64,000 nt of DNA from Zhengella mangrovi (GCF_002727065.1 NZ_PDVP01000004.1:1-64000); one strand, 5' to 3'. Shown: positions 54,408 through 64,000, counted from the first letter of the stretch. Numbers and translations: made by a program. Notes: generated from the sequence alone by a model not told the origin.

Positions 54408-55313
54408 ATGAACGAGGCGAATACCGGCGTGGCGGACGATTTCCGGAGTGTCCCGGCCCATTACGTCGTGGAACCCGACAGCCAGACCGTCTGCTTCGTT
54501 TTCAATTCGCCGCACAGCGGGCGCCACTATCCCAGGCGCTTCCTCGACATGGTGCGCCTCGACGCACACGGGATCCGCCGTTCCGAGGACTGCCATGTCG
54601 ACCTGCTGTTCCGCCATGTCGCGCGCCAGGGCGCGCCCCTGCTGGCGGCCAATTTCCCGCGCGCCTATCTCGACGTGAACCGCGAGGCCTTCGAACTGGA
54701 CCCGAAGATGTTCAGCGACAGTCTGCCGTCCTTCGCCAACATGCGCTCGGTGCGGGTGGCGGGCGGCCTCGGCACCGTTCCGCGCATCGTGTCGGAAGGC
54801 GTGCACATCTATGATGGCAAGCTGCGCGCGGCGGAAGCGCTGCTGCGGGTGGAGCATGTCTACAAGCCTTACCATGCCCGGCTGCGGCGGATGCTCCTGT
54901 CCACCCATGCCCGGTTCGGCCATGCCGTGCTCGTCGACTGCCATTCCATGCCGGCATCGGTCCGGACCGGCGACAAGTCCGGCTCGGCCGACTTCATCGT
55001 CGGCGACCGGTTCGGCACCTCGGCCAGCGCCGTGGTGAGCGAACATGCCATCTCGCTTCTCAAGGGGATGGGCTATGCCGTTGCCTACAACAAGCCCTAT
55101 GCGGGCGGGTTCATCACCGAGCACTACGGGCGGCCGCCGCGCGGGCTGCACGCCATCCAGATCGAGATCAACCGCGGCCTCTACCTGGACGAGTCCAGCT
55201 ACGAGCCGTCTGCCGGCTTCGCGTCGTTGCGCGACGACCTGGAGCGTTTCACCCAGGCCCTGACAGGCATGCCCGCCGACTGGCTTTCACCCTCGGTCAT
55301 GGCCGCCGAGTAG
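54408..55313 (+). CDS. N-formylglutamate amidohydrolase family protein
   Basis: 301 residues. Family patterns: FNSPHSGRHYP, EDCHVDLLF, FPRAYLDVNREAFELD and DCHSMPAS; these hold the zinc-binding and catalytic residues of the HutG-type amidohydrolase fold. It removes formate from formylglutamate or a similar N-acyl amino acid. ATG 54408 is preceded by GGAG. Linkage to cpdR and hisN is common in Rhizobiales but the reason is unclear. Confidence 0.88.
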   Translation: MNEANTGVADDFRSVPAHYVVEPDSQTVCFVFNSPHSGRHYPRRFLDMVRLDAHGIRRSEDCHVDLLFRHVARQGAPLLAANFPRAYLDVNREAFELDPKMFSDSLPSFANMRSVRVAGGLGTVPRIVSEGVHIYDGKLRAAEALLRVEHVYKPYHARLRRMLLSTHARFGHAVLVDCHSMPASVRTGDKSGSADFIVGDRFGTSASAVVSEHAISLLKGMGYAVAYNKPYAGGFITEHYGRPPRGLHAIQIEINRGLYLDESSYEPSAGFASLRDDLERFTQALTGMPADWLSPSVMAAE

Positions 55314-55325
55314 GCCGACGGTCGT

Positions 55326-55412
55326 AAAAAAAGACCGCGGCGCAGGGCGACGCGGTCCAAGTCTAGGGAGGAAACGCCCAAGGAGGGCATAGACAGGATC
55401 AACCTGTCCGAT
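55326..55412 (-). ncRNA. MmgR/suhB (alpha-r8)-like small RNA
   Basis: Minus-strand RNA of about 87 nt. Its 3' end is a strong terminator: GACCGCG (55333-55339) paired with CGCGGTC (55351-55357), then seven T at 55332-55326. Just upstream lies a pyrimidine-rich stretch GGGCGTTTCCTCCCTAGACT, with CCTCCTT before it, able to pair with ribosome-binding sites, the hallmark of the MmgR/suhB family. Promoter: TTGACT at 55443-55438 and TAACCT 16 bp downstream. The family was named for lying beside suhB-type phosphatase genes, as here beside hisN. No protein frame fits. Confidence 0.75.
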
Positions 55413-55520
55413 TACAGGTTATGCTGCACCGCAAAAAAGTCAACCCGCGTTAACAATCTTTTCATCTTCTCCCTTGGTACACATACCGCTGCGTCACGGC
55501 GCGGCTCACAGGACACCGAC

Positions 55521-56303
55521 ATGGCGCTGCCCGGATATGCCGAATTCTTTCGAGAAGCCGCCGCGGTCGCGGCCCGCGAGGGCCTGCCGCGCTTTCGCAC
55601 CGGCGTCAGCGTCGACAACAAGCTGGATGCCGGTTTCGACCCGGTGACCGAAGCAGACCGGGCCATCGAGCGCGCCATTCGCGACCTGATCGGCAAGGCC
55701 TACCCGGGCCATGGCATCCTGGGCGAGGAAGAGGGGGCGGAGGGGCTCGACCGCGAACACGTCTGGGTTCTCGACCCGATCGACGGGACACGCGCCTTCA
55801 TCTCCGGCCTGCCGGTATGGGGCACCCTGCTCGGCTTGACCCGGGATGGCGATGCGGTGGCCGGGATGATGGCGCAGCCGTTCACCGGCGAACTCTACTA
55901 CGGCGACGCCACCGGCGCCCATTACGAAGGGCCCGGCGGCGCCCGGCAGTTGAAGACGCGGCCGACAGGGTCTCTCGGCGAGGCGACCCTGTTCACGACG
56001 TCGCCGGCGCTCTACGCGGGCGACAAGCGGCGGGGTTACGACCGGCTTGAGGCGGCGATCCGTTTGCCGCGCTACGGCACCGACTGCTATGCCTTCGCCA
56101 TGGTGGCGGCAGGACACGCCGACTTTGCCTGCGAGTGCGGCCTGAAGCCTTATGACATCGTCGGGCTCATCCCGATCATCGAGCAGGCCGGCGGCATCGT
56201 GACGCGATGGGACGGCGGGCCGGCGGAAACCGGCGGCGACATCCTTGCGTCGGGGAATCCGGCGCTGCACGAACAGGCGCTGGCGCTTCTCAACGGCGCC
56301 TGA
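55521..56303 (+). CDS. hisN: Histidinol-phosphatase, inositol monophosphatase fold
   Basis: 260 residues. Metal sites: ADRAIERAI, GILGEEEG, and the family motif LDPIDGTRAFISG; the C-terminal KPYDIVGLIPII supplies the last Asp. RAFISGLPVWG distinguishes HisN-type phosphatases from SuhB (usual DGTxNF). It catalyses the penultimate-but-one phosphate removal in histidine synthesis. Convergent with the next gene, 9 bp away. Confidence 0.88.
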   Translation: MALPGYAEFFREAAAVAAREGLPRFRTGVSVDNKLDAGFDPVTEADRAIERAIRDLIGKAYPGHGILGEEEGAEGLDREHVWVLDPIDGTRAFISGLPVWGTLLGLTRDGDAVAGMMAQPFTGELYYGDATGAHYEGPGGARQLKTRPTGSLGEATLFTTSPALYAGDKRRGYDRLEAAIRLPRYGTDCYAFAMVAAGHADFACECGLKPYDIVGLIPIIEQAGGIVTRWDGGPAETGGDILASGNPALHEQALALLNGA

Positions 56304-56312
56304 CGGCGGCGC

Positions 56313-57287
56313 TCAGGCGGTCGGCTGGCCGGTGAAGAAGGCCAGGGCCGCGGCAAGGAAGGGGGCGCGGTAGATATCGGCTTCCTGCATGATTTCATGG
56401 CGCGCACCGTCGATGGTGATGCAGGACCCCGAGCGCATGCGCTGGCCATATTCCTCCACGGCACGCAAGGGCACGATCTGGTCGGCGCCGGCCGCGGCCA
56501 TGAGTGTGGGAATGCGCAAGCCGGCAATATATTCCGGATCGGACACCTCGCGGATGGCCTGGACGGCCGCATTCACCCAGGCGGCAGTTGGCCCGCCGAG
56601 CGCCAGTTCGCGGTGTTTCTCGTACAGGATGCCATTACGCATGTATCGCGCGTAGTCGCTGGTCAGCTTGTTGCCGGTGAAGGGCGCAATCTCTCGCGGC
56701 CGGCGGCCGCCGGCGATGTACATGGTCCCAAGGCCGATCATGGTCAGGAACCTGGCCAGTCCGCCAACCATCGCCTGCGAAAAGGGCGGATGGCTGAGTT
56801 CCAGCAAAGGCGAGGCCAGGACCATGCGGCGCACGCGATTGACCATGAGGTCGCTGGCAAGCAGGGCGACCAGCGCGCCCGTGGAGTGGGCCAGCACGTG
56901 AAACGGTGCGCGGCAATCGGGCAGGATCACGTCGGCGAAGACCTGCTCGTAATCGGAGACATAGGCCTCGAAACTGTCGACGTAGCCCTTGGACGGGTCG
57001 CGCAGCATACGGCTGGACCCGCCCTGTCCGCGCCAGTCGAAGGTAGCGCATTCAAAGCCGGCGGCCGACAGTTCGACGATCGTCTCGAAGTATTTCTCGA
57101 TACATTCGTTGCGGCCATGGAGAAGGATGATCGTGCCGCGCAGCGGGCGGCCGGTCGCCGGAAACCGTGCATAGCGCAGCTTCAGCTCGTCGGCAGTGAC
57201 CACGTGACCCGCGACGGCGCCCGCCGGGACGGGGTTGCCGGGTATCTCGACCAGCAGGTGGTCTTCCTGTCGTGCGGCGACATCCAT
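56313..57287 (-). CDS. Alpha/beta hydrolase, lysophospholipase/monoacylglycerol lipase-like
   Basis: 324 residues. LLHGRNECIEKY oxyanion region, nucleophile Ser in AHSTGA, Asp in AAGADQIVP and His in GARHEI: full catalytic triad of the serine aminopeptidase S33/PldB group. No signal peptide, so it acts in the cytoplasm or at the inner membrane face. Likely a lysophospholipase or monoglyceride lipase; exact substrate unknown. Confidence 0.82.
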   Translation of the reverse strand: MDVAARQEDHLLVEIPGNPVPAGAVAGHVVTADELKLRYARFPATGRPLRGTIILLHGRNECIEKYFETIVELSAAGFECATFDWRGQGGSSRMLRDPSKGYVDSFEAYVSDYEQVFADVILPDCRAPFHVLAHSTGALVALLASDLMVNRVRRMVLASPLLELSHPPFSQAMVGGLARFLTMIGLGTMYIAGGRRPREIAPFTGNKLTSDYARYMRNGILYEKHRELALGGPTAAWVNAAVQAIREVSDPEYIAGLRIPTLMAAAGADQIVPLRAVEEYGQRMRSGSCITIDGARHEIMQEADIYRAPFLAAALAFFTGQPTA

Positions 57288-57602
57288 GTGATCGACCGTG
57301 CATTTGCTTGTGCCCGCAGCCCCGAATAGTCAGGCTCGACCGCAAATGCAAAGAAATTGTTGAATGGTGGAAAATGGTCCCGGCGGAGGCCGGCGGAATG
57401 GATGAACCGGGAAGCGGCATGTGGCCACTCCCCGGTCCAAGCGAACCCGGGAGGAAGGGACGGTACACCCGGGCTCACCCCGCCATCCGGCGTTGAGTGC
57501 CGTCTGAGCGTTGAAGGGAGAATGGCATGGTGCGCCTGAACGCCAACGGAAGGCGCTGTTCATCCTGCATTCAGGTGGGCGCTGATGCCCGCGGCGGCGG
57601 CT
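57288..57602. other. Upstream half of the hydrolase-hsp20 gap
   Basis: This 315-bp stretch before the candidate hsp20 promoter holds no convincing gene; frames are short with no domain. It must contain the hydrolase promoter on the minus strand, which I could not pick out. Confidence 0.5.
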
Positions 57603-57631
57603 CTTGAAAGTCAGGACAGGGATTCCCAAAT
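57603..57631 (+). promoter_or_regulatory. RpoH-type (sigma-32) promoter candidate for hsp20
   Basis: CTTGAA at 57603-57608, a 16-bp spacer and CCCAAAT at 57625-57631 fit the heat-shock sigma consensus (CTTGAA, CCCCATnT) with few mismatches. Transcription would begin near 57638, giving a leader of about 107 nt that matches the ROSE element. Confidence 0.5.
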
Positions 57632-57637
57632 CAGGGT

Positions 57638-57744
57638 GGCAGCCGCCGGACCCGGGGCTGTTGGCCCGCAACGGAACGCCTCTGAAGGGTTCCACGCGCA
57701 AGGCCAAACGCAAAACCACGTCGCTTCCCATGGAGGACTTTCTC
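57638..57744 (+). promoter_or_regulatory. ROSE-type RNA thermometer in the hsp20 leader
   Basis: The 3' hairpin 57720-57738 pairs GTCGCTTCC with GGAGGAC across loop CCAU: G-C, U-A, C-G, bulged G57723, C-G, U-A, U-G, C-G. This hides the ribosome-binding site GGAGG (57732-57736) and contains the ROSE motif UCGCU (57721-57725) with its bulged G. A second hairpin GGAAC/GTTCC (about 57674-57692) lies upstream. Heating would melt the weak stem and allow Hsp20 synthesis. Confidence 0.75.
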
Positions 57745-58206
57745 ATGCGTCACGTTGATTTTTCGCCCCTCTACCGTTCGACCGTCGGCTTCGACCGACT
57801 CTTCACCATGCTCGACAGCCTTGGCCAGCCCGACAACGGCCAGAGCTATCCGCCCTACAACATCGAGCGCACCGGCGATGACGCCTACCGCATCACCATG
57901 GCGGTGGCCGGCTTCTCCGAGGCTGACCTCTCCATCGAGGCCAAGCGCAATGCGCTGACCGTGAAGGGCGAGAAGAGCGAGGACGAAAACGGCGAGGGCC
58001 GTGACTTCCTGCACCGCGGCATTGCCGCGCGCGCCTTCGAACGCCGCTTCCAGCTCGCCGACCACGTCGAGGTCACGGGTGCGGAACTGGTGAACGGTCT
58101 TCTCCACATCGATCTCAAGCGCGAGATTCCCGAAGAGATGAAGCCGCGCAAGATCGCGATTGCCGGTGCCGGCAACGCCAAGCAGATCGAAGCCAAGGCC
58201 GAGTAA
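57745..58206 (+). CDS. Small heat-shock protein Hsp20 (IbpA-like)
   Basis: 153 residues. N-terminal arm (VDFSPLYRSTVGFDRLF) of class A rhizobial sHsps, alpha-crystallin domain from YPPYNIER to LLHIDLKREIPE, and C-terminal KPRKIAI with the I-x-I type anchor. It binds unfolding proteins in large oligomers. ATG 57745 lies 8 nt after GGAGG, the site masked by the ROSE hairpin. Confidence 0.93.
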   Translation: MRHVDFSPLYRSTVGFDRLFTMLDSLGQPDNGQSYPPYNIERTGDDAYRITMAVAGFSEADLSIEAKRNALTVKGEKSEDENGEGRDFLHRGIAARAFERRFQLADHVEVTGAELVNGLLHIDLKREIPEEMKPRKIAIAGAGNAKQIEAKAE

Positions 58207-58241
58207 CGTTTCCCTGCGTTTCCATCTCCGGTCAGACTGAA

Positions 58242-58268
58242 GGCGGTGCCCCCGGGCACCGCCTTTTT
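58242..58268 (+). terminator. Intrinsic terminator of hsp20
   Basis: GGCGGTGCC and GGCACCGCC form a perfect 9-bp stem with a 4-nt loop followed by five T, 36 bp after the hsp20 stop. Confidence 0.85.
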
Positions 58269-58867
58269 CATGCGGCGGCTGTCGCCCGGGCCGGCAACGC
58301 CGGAGCAGTCCGCCGGCCAAGGAGCGCATCGAGAGAAACGCGGCCGGCGCCCTTGAACACCAGGTAGAGCAGCGGGAACACCCAGAGCAGGCGCTGGTCG
58401 GCGATCACCGCATCGGGGAACCGGTCGAAGACAGCGCCGGTGGCTTCAGCGCCGATGCCGTGAAAGACCACGTCGACGAAGCTCTGGACGGCGACGAAGC
58501 CGATCATGCCCAGCGCGGCGATCCGCGTGAAAAGACCGAGCACGACGAGCAGCGGCAGGACGAACTCGGCATAGGTGCCGAGCACGACGATGATCTTCCA
58601 GGGAAAGAGCGCGACGTTGGCGGTGTCGTAGCCGGCGGACTCGATGACGGGTGGCAGGATCTGGTAATACGCGCCGTCAGCGATGGACAGGAAGCCGGTC
58701 AGGCCCGGGCCGATCTTCGTGGCCGCGGAAGACCAGTAGTAGAACAGCAGCACAGAGGCAAAGGCGCCTCTTGCCAGCAGGCCGAGCAGCCAGCGGTCGC
58801 CGATTGCCTCGATGCGGCTGAAGACAGCGGCATGGATGCCGACGACCGGGTTCACCAAGGTTTTCAT
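58268..58867 (-). CDS. bufD: DoxX family membrane protein (BufD-like)
   Basis: 199 residues with four to five membrane helices (about 30-48, 90-112, 116-135 and 155-172). DoxX fold: LLARGAFASVLLFYYWSSA and KIIVVLGTYAEFVLPLLVVLG. As last gene of a DUF2282-DUF692-DUF2063-DoxX operon it corresponds to BufD; in Caulobacter-type bufferin loci it is thought to serve electron transfer or export in precursor modification. It lies 3 bp after bufC. Confidence 0.82.
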   Translation of the reverse strand: MKTLVNPVVGIHAAVFSRIEAIGDRWLLGLLARGAFASVLLFYYWSSAATKIGPGLTGFLSIADGAYYQILPPVIESAGYDTANVALFPWKIIVVLGTYAEFVLPLLVVLGLFTRIAALGMIGFVAVQSFVDVVFHGIGAEATGAVFDRFPDAVIADQRLLWVFPLLYLVFKGAGRVSLDALLGRRTAPALPARATAAA

Positions 58868-58870
58868 GTC

Positions 58871-59653
58871 CTATCTCCCTTCCGGTTCAGGTGGCGGGGC
58901 AATGCCGGCGAATGCGCCGGCCGCCAACAGCAGGCCGAGGCTTCGGCCCAGTTCGAAATCGGGATGGCCGTCGGCGTCTTCGGCTGCCGTGCCAAGTGTG
59001 CCGCCAGCAAGGAGACAACGGGCGAGTCCGGCCGCCGCGGCATCCAGCGGTTCGATCATGACGGCCAGGTGCGGCCGCGACACGAGTGCGCAGCCAGGCC
59101 CGGCCGGGTCGGCAGCCTGGCCGTTCCGGCCGGCTTCCAGCAGGCGGACGATGGCGAAGTCGGACCGGACGATCATGGCCGCCGGGTGGGCGAGGAAGCG
59201 CGTCTGCGCCAGTTGCTCCGGCGAGATCGTGGCCAGTTGCGCGGGATCGAGCAGGGGCGCGTCGGCGGCATGCCAGGCATCAAGCCAGGCGCGTTCAAGA
59301 CGCGCGACACCGGCGAGCCAGGGCATCTGCTGCCGGGCCGGCGGGAAGCGGTCCAGGAAATCCGGGAAGTCGCGACCGAGTTCCGCCAGGATCGGCGACC
59401 CTGGCGGGCTGCCGGCAAGGTAGAGGCGGACGGCATCGGTGAAGCGGTCCCGCCCGGCAAGGCCCGCCACGCCGGGGAAGATGTCGGCCATTGCGGTGAC
59501 AAGGGAATGCGCCACGTTGTTGCGGTAGACCGCGAAGCGGCGCTCCATGGCGCTGCCGTCGGTCCGACCCACGCCGGCGGGGACGGGGGCTTGCGGATCG
59601 AGGAGCGCGGCGGCGAAGGCGGCGCTGTTCCAGGCGGGGTCAGGCGCTTGCAT
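58871..59653 (-). CDS. bufC: BufC/HvfC-like DUF2063 partner protein
   Basis: 260 residues. The N-terminal DUF2063 region ([24 protein letters not shown]) is characteristic of HvfC/BufC, the partner of DUF692 enzymes that recognises the precursor peptide. [14 protein letters not shown] and the C-terminal domain complete it. It overlaps bufB by 14 nt, so the two are translationally coupled and form one modification complex. Confidence 0.88.
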   Translation of the reverse strand: MQAPDPAWNSAAFAAALLDPQAPVPAGVGRTDGSAMERRFAVYRNNVAHSLVTAMADIFPGVAGLAGRDRFTDAVRLYLAGSPPGSPILAELGRDFPDFLDRFPPARQQMPWLAGVARLERAWLDAWHAADAPLLDPAQLATISPEQLAQTRFLAHPAAMIVRSDFAIVRLLEAGRNGQAADPAGPGCALVSRPHLAVMIEPLDAAAAGLARCLLAGGTLGTAAEDADGHPDFELGRSLGLLLAAGAFAGIAPPPEPEGR

Positions 59654-60554
59654 GGCGCTTGCCCATCAGGAAGGTCATGGCGGCATCGTCAAGCATGGCC
59701 TGGGCCTGCCCGGCTTCTGCCTTGAGGACGGGCCATTCGGGCACTTCGGCGTCCCATTCCACCAGCGTCGGCAGCGGGCCGGTCTGTCCGATGATGGTCC
59801 GGTAGAGATCCCAGACGGCGTCGTCGACGGGGCGGTCATGGGTGTCGATCAGCAACGGCGTACCGTCATCGTCCACCTGGCGGTCATGGCCGGCAAGGTG
59901 GATTTCGCCGACATGCTCCAGCGGGAAACGCCCCAGGTAGGTCATGGGTGCGAAGCCGTGATTGGTGGCAGATACGAAGACGTTGTTGATATCGAGCAGG
60001 AGGCCGCAGCCGGTGCGGCGAACCACCTCGGCCAGGAAGGCGGTCTCCTCCCAGTCCGATTCGGCGAAGAGAACATAGGTGGCCGGGTTTTCAAGCAGGA
60101 TCGGCCGGGCGATGGCCTGCTGCATCCGGTCGACATGCTCGCAGACCCGTTCAAGCGTTCCGTTCGTATAGGGCAGGGGGAGCAGATCGTTGAAAAAGGT
60201 GCCGCCGTGGGTGGACCACGCAAGGTGCTCGGAAACGAGCGCGGGCTGGTAGTGATCGACCAGGGCAGCAAAACGGGCAAGGTGATCCCCGTCGAGCGGG
60301 CCGTCGCCGCCGATCGACATGGCGACGCCATGCAGGGAGACCGGGTAGCGTTCACGGATGGCAGCGAGGGCGGCGTGGGGCATGCCGCCGGCCCCCATGT
60401 AGTTCTCGGCGTGGACCTCGAAGAAGAGGCCGGCCGGGGCATCCGCCAGGATTGCCGGCAGATGCTGCGGCTTGAAGGAGGCGCCGGCCAGTCCGGCAAC
60501 CGGATGATCCGGAAACGAAGGCCTTGCGGCCATGTCTTGAGGGGAACGGGGCAT
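59640..60554 (-). CDS. bufB: BufB/MbnB-like DUF692 multinuclear iron oxidase
   Basis: 304 residues, TIM-barrel DUF692. Iron ligands expected in [41 protein letters not shown] and IDTHDRPVD are all visible. MbnB and TglH of this family convert precursor cysteines to heterocycles or cleave them; BufB makes copper-binding thiooxazole groups in bufferins. Context with bufA, C and D supports this role. Confidence 0.92.
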   Translation of the reverse strand: MPRSPQDMAARPSFPDHPVAGLAGASFKPQHLPAILADAPAGLFFEVHAENYMGAGGMPHAALAAIRERYPVSLHGVAMSIGGDGPLDGDHLARFAALVDHYQPALVSEHLAWSTHGGTFFNDLLPLPYTNGTLERVCEHVDRMQQAIARPILLENPATYVLFAESDWEETAFLAEVVRRTGCGLLLDINNVFVSATNHGFAPMTYLGRFPLEHVGEIHLAGHDRQVDDDGTPLLIDTHDRPVDDAVWDLYRTIIGQTGPLPTLVEWDAEVPEWPVLKAEAGQAQAMLDDAAMTFLMGKRHASA

Positions 60555-60596
60555 GGGAACGCGCCTCCTGTTTCCGGATCGGACCGGATTGACGGA

Positions 60597-60935
60597 TCAG
60601 GACTGCGGCAGGTCGCGGTCGAGGGCCTCGAGCGAGCCCATGCGGCCATCGGGCAGCATCACCTTGTCGCCCGACTTGGCGAGTACCGGTGCCGCGGTTT
60701 CGCAGCTATCCTTCTCGACCAGCGTCCAGGCGTTGCCCTGGTAGTCGACCTTGGACGTGCCGGCGCAGGTGGTGCCCGGGCCGGCCGCACAATCGTTCTG
60801 GCCTGCCATGGCCACGCCGAAGCACTTGACGTTCTCGGCCTGGGCCGCACCGGTGGTGCCCATCACGGCGGCGCCGGAGATGGCGGTGGCAACGGCACCT
60901 GCGAAAAAGGCGGCATTCAGCTTGGATTTCGACAT
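60597..60935 (-). CDS. bufA: Bufferin precursor (DUF2282, BufA-like)
   Basis: 112 residues. A long signal peptide ([19 protein letters not shown], on to AAQA at about 33) precedes a mature part with four cysteines in [22 protein letters not shown] and KDSCETAA, the DUF2282 pattern. Bufferins are secreted RiPPs whose modified cysteines bind copper and protect the periplasm. ATG 60935 has AGGAAA upstream; a longer frame to 61007 lacks homology. It is first in a bufABCD operon. Confidence 0.88.
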   Translation of the reverse strand: MSKSKLNAAFFAGAVATAISGAAVMGTTGAAQAENVKCFGVAMAGQNDCAAGPGTTCAGTSKVDYQGNAWTLVEKDSCETAAPVLAKSGDKVMLPDGRMGSLEALDRDLPQS

Positions 60936-61092
60936 CGGTTTTCCTCTCGCGATGATTTCTCGCCGGCTTGGTGCCGGTGGAAAAACCATCGCGGAGGGGC
61001 CGCTCACTTGGAAATAAAGCAGGCGTTATCCGGTATCACTTGCGCGTGAATCCGGCCTCGCCCACAGCTCACGGTTTTGTCATCGGACCGTG

Positions 61093-62148
61093 TCAGCTCT
61101 GGCCAAGCAGGCGAGCGAAGGCGTCGATGTCGGCCTTCTGCGTGGCAAATGAGGTGACGAGGCGGGCCAGCGTCTCGCCCTCGGCGATCTCGTCCTCCAT
61201 GCCATGGGGCGGATTCCAGGGATAGAAGACTGCGCCCGCGGCCTGGAGGCGTTCCATCTCGCTGCGAGCGAGAATGGCGAAGATCTCGTTGGCCTGCGGC
61301 TTCCAGGCCAGGCGCATGGATCCGGACGCATTGATGACATGGGCGAGATCCTGCGCCATCGCATTGGAATGGGCGGCCAGGTCGAGCCAGAGCCCGTCGG
61401 CGAGGTAGGCCTCGAACTGGGCGGCGATGAAGCGCGACTTCGAAAAGAGCTGCGCGGCGCGCTTGCGGATGAAGGGCAGGTCGCGCGCGCGGCCGGGATC
61501 GAAGAAGACCAGCGCTTCGGCGCACCAGCAGCCGTTCTTGGTACCGCCGAACGAGAGAACGTCGACCCCGGCCTTCCATGTCATCTCGGCGGGCGTGCAG
61601 TCGAGCGTCGACAGCGCGTTGGCAAAACGGGCGCCGTCCATGTGGAGGGGAAGGCCATGGCCGTGCGCGACGTCCGCGACGGCGGCGATCTCGGCCAGTT
61701 CGTAGACCGTTCCGACCTCGGTGGCCTGAGTCAGCGAGACGGCCATGGGCTGGCCGGCATGGACGAAATCGGGCGGGAAACGTTTCAACTCGCGCGACAG
61801 GTTGGCCGGCTCGATCTTGCCGCCCGCGCCATCGACCGGGTGAAGCCGGGCACCGCCGGTGAAATATTCCGGCGCGCCGCACTCGTCCTCGATCATGTGA
61901 GCCTCGCGATGACAGAAGGAAACGCCGCCAGGACGGTTGACCGCCGCGAGCGCGAGCGAGTTGGCTGCCGTCCCGGTGCCGACGAAGAGGACCGCCACCT
62001 CGCGTTCGAACAACTCGTTGAACCGCGCCTCGATGGAGCGGTCGAGATCGCTGGCGCCATAGGCCCGGGCGAAACCGGCCGCGTGGCGCTGCAGGTTGGC
62101 GGAGATGGCCGGGTGGCAGCCGGACCAGTTGTCGGAAGCGAAGTGCAT
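61093..62148 (-). CDS. Low-specificity L-threonine aldolase-like PLP enzyme
   Basis: 351 residues of the beta-eliminating lyase fold. PLP Lys in SFGGTKNG, cofactor-stacking His in CHREAHMIEDE, Asp in HMDGARFANAL. It cleaves threonine or other beta-hydroxy amino acids to glycine plus aldehyde. ATG 62148 marks the start of homology (MHFASDNW); the frame is open further upstream without it. It is monocistronic and divergent from gltB. Confidence 0.9.
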   Translation of the reverse strand: MHFASDNWSGCHPAISANLQRHAAGFARAYGASDLDRSIEARFNELFEREVAVLFVGTGTAANSLALAAVNRPGGVSFCHREAHMIEDECGAPEYFTGGARLHPVDGAGGKIEPANLSRELKRFPPDFVHAGQPMAVSLTQATEVGTVYELAEIAAVADVAHGHGLPLHMDGARFANALSTLDCTPAEMTWKAGVDVLSFGGTKNGCWCAEALVFFDPGRARDLPFIRKRAAQLFSKSRFIAAQFEAYLADGLWLDLAAHSNAMAQDLAHVINASGSMRLAWKPQANEIFAILARSEMERLQAAGAVFYPWNPPHGMEDEIAEGETLARLVTSFATQKADIDAFARLLGQS

Positions 62149-62713
62149 GGACCGTATTCCTTCACGTCGAGGCAGGTTGCGAACGGGAGGCGCGACATTG
62201 GCTTGCATCGGCGGAGGCTTCAAGTGCGGTCGTAATCCGGCCTGCCCGGGCGGCCCCTTGCGAATGCCCCGCGTGCCCGGGATGCGGACCGGGCTTGCGC
62301 AATAATCATTCGTATGCGTTGGATTTCCTGTAATATAGTTGCATTTCCCGCCCCGATTTTTTCCGTTTCCATCTTGTCTAAGATGACGCTTTATGGCATA
62401 CGCTGCGGATAGGACAGCAATGCTGTCTTATTTTCGGTACGAAGGTCCGAAACGGGATTTGCACCCGCTTCGGTTTTCGTGATGCGGAATGCGCTGTATA
62501 GAGCGTTTGGCCAGGGTCGGCGACGACATGCCGGGTTCGGGCCTGGGCAGGCTGCCAGCGGGGCGCTGGCGCCACGTGCCCATGATCGACAGCCCCGACG
62601 GCTTTTCGAAAGATATGCCGAAACAGAGAACCGGGAGAATCCAGGACGGATCATCCCAAGCGTTGGTGACCGCTCCCGACTGCAGGCCGGGAGCCCTTTG
62701 GAGGACAATGGCG
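62149..62713. other. 565-bp divergent gap before gltB
   Basis: No gene is convincing here. The part 62300-62460 is distinctly AT-rich for this genome and should hold the promoters; it contains a strong palindrome (62413). A smaller inverted repeat CGCT-N6-AGCG lies near 62490-62503. The long distance to gltB suggests a structured leader or distant operators. Confidence 0.5.
62413..62427. promoter_or_regulatory. Palindrome GACAGCA-A-TGCTGTC upstream of gltB
   Basis: Perfect 7-bp arms around one central base, with AT flanks (ATAG and TTAT) that nearly extend the symmetry, in the AT-rich core of the aldolase-gltB gap. A dimeric regulator (for example Lrp- or LysR-type, both known for gltB) would fit. 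Motif only. Confidence 0.45.

Positions 62714-64000
<1,287 letters not shown>

Overview
The window looks like the chromosome of a high-GC alphaproteobacterium, most likely of the order Hyphomicrobiales (Rhizobiales). Evidence for this: a CpdR-type cell-cycle response regulator next to an N-formylglutamate amidohydrolase and a HisN phosphatase, an MmgR/suhB-like small RNA beside that phosphatase, a ROSE-type RNA thermometer before hsp20, a 48-residue NARQG-type membrane peptide, LigD plus Ku, and form I aerobic CO dehydrogenase genes. No phage, transposase, integrase or CRISPR array was seen. The placement rests on gene content only.

Layout. 1-701: 5' part of an Asn/Gly/His-rich protein with 57-bp tandem repeats, running off the left edge. 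856-5481: a TetR regulator divergent from a four-gene overlapping operon (flavin monooxygenase, BASS transporter, two SDR-type enzymes). 5495-10167: yhaN/yhaO-like DNA-repair ATPase and nuclease. 10332-22696: a catabolic island with an IclR regulator and class III aminotransferase on one strand, and on the other a tripartite tricarboxylate transporter (tctCBA), a Tm-1-like protein and a homoprotocatechuate meta-cleavage pathway (hpaF, hpaE, a VOC-fold dioxygenase, hpaG, hpaH and a second, LigB-fold dioxygenase). 22835-25279: secreted discoidin-like protein, secreted hydrolase, haloalkane dehalogenase. 25438-28809: ligD-ku end joining. 28827-32517: PaoABC-like molybdenum aldehyde oxidoreductase. 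33023-37538: fadE, a deletion scar where fadI and fadJ remnants are joined, and an acetyl-CoA hydrolase/transferase family gene. 37573-44421: nsrR divergent from a group III truncated haemoglobin and ubiTUV (oxygen-independent ubiquinone synthesis), then an unknown gene, a decapitated TetR gene and a NIT-domain chemoreceptor. 44571-53154: coxC-M-S-L-D-E-F-(42-aa peptide)-G, form I CO dehydrogenase with its MHYT-LytTR sensor. 53633-58206: tRNA-Val, cpdR, N-formylglutamate amidohydrolase, sRNA, hisN, a lysophospholipase-like hydrolase, and hsp20 behind a ROSE thermometer. 58268-60935: complete bufferin (copper-binding RiPP) cluster bufABCD. 61093-64000: threonine aldolase and the 5' part of gltB.

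The whole suggests a versatile heterotroph that takes up organic acids, degrades aromatic (homoprotocatechuate) and halogenated compounds, oxidises CO and aldehydes with molybdenum hydroxylases, and can make ubiquinone and sense NO or nitrate when oxygen is low. Most operons are tightly packed with 4-nt start/stop overlaps. Regulation is visible as short palindromes in the few intergenic gaps: a TetR-type site, TTAACATGTTAA sites in the hpa region, an IclR-overlapped promoter, an NsrR-region palindrome and direct repeats in the cox operon.
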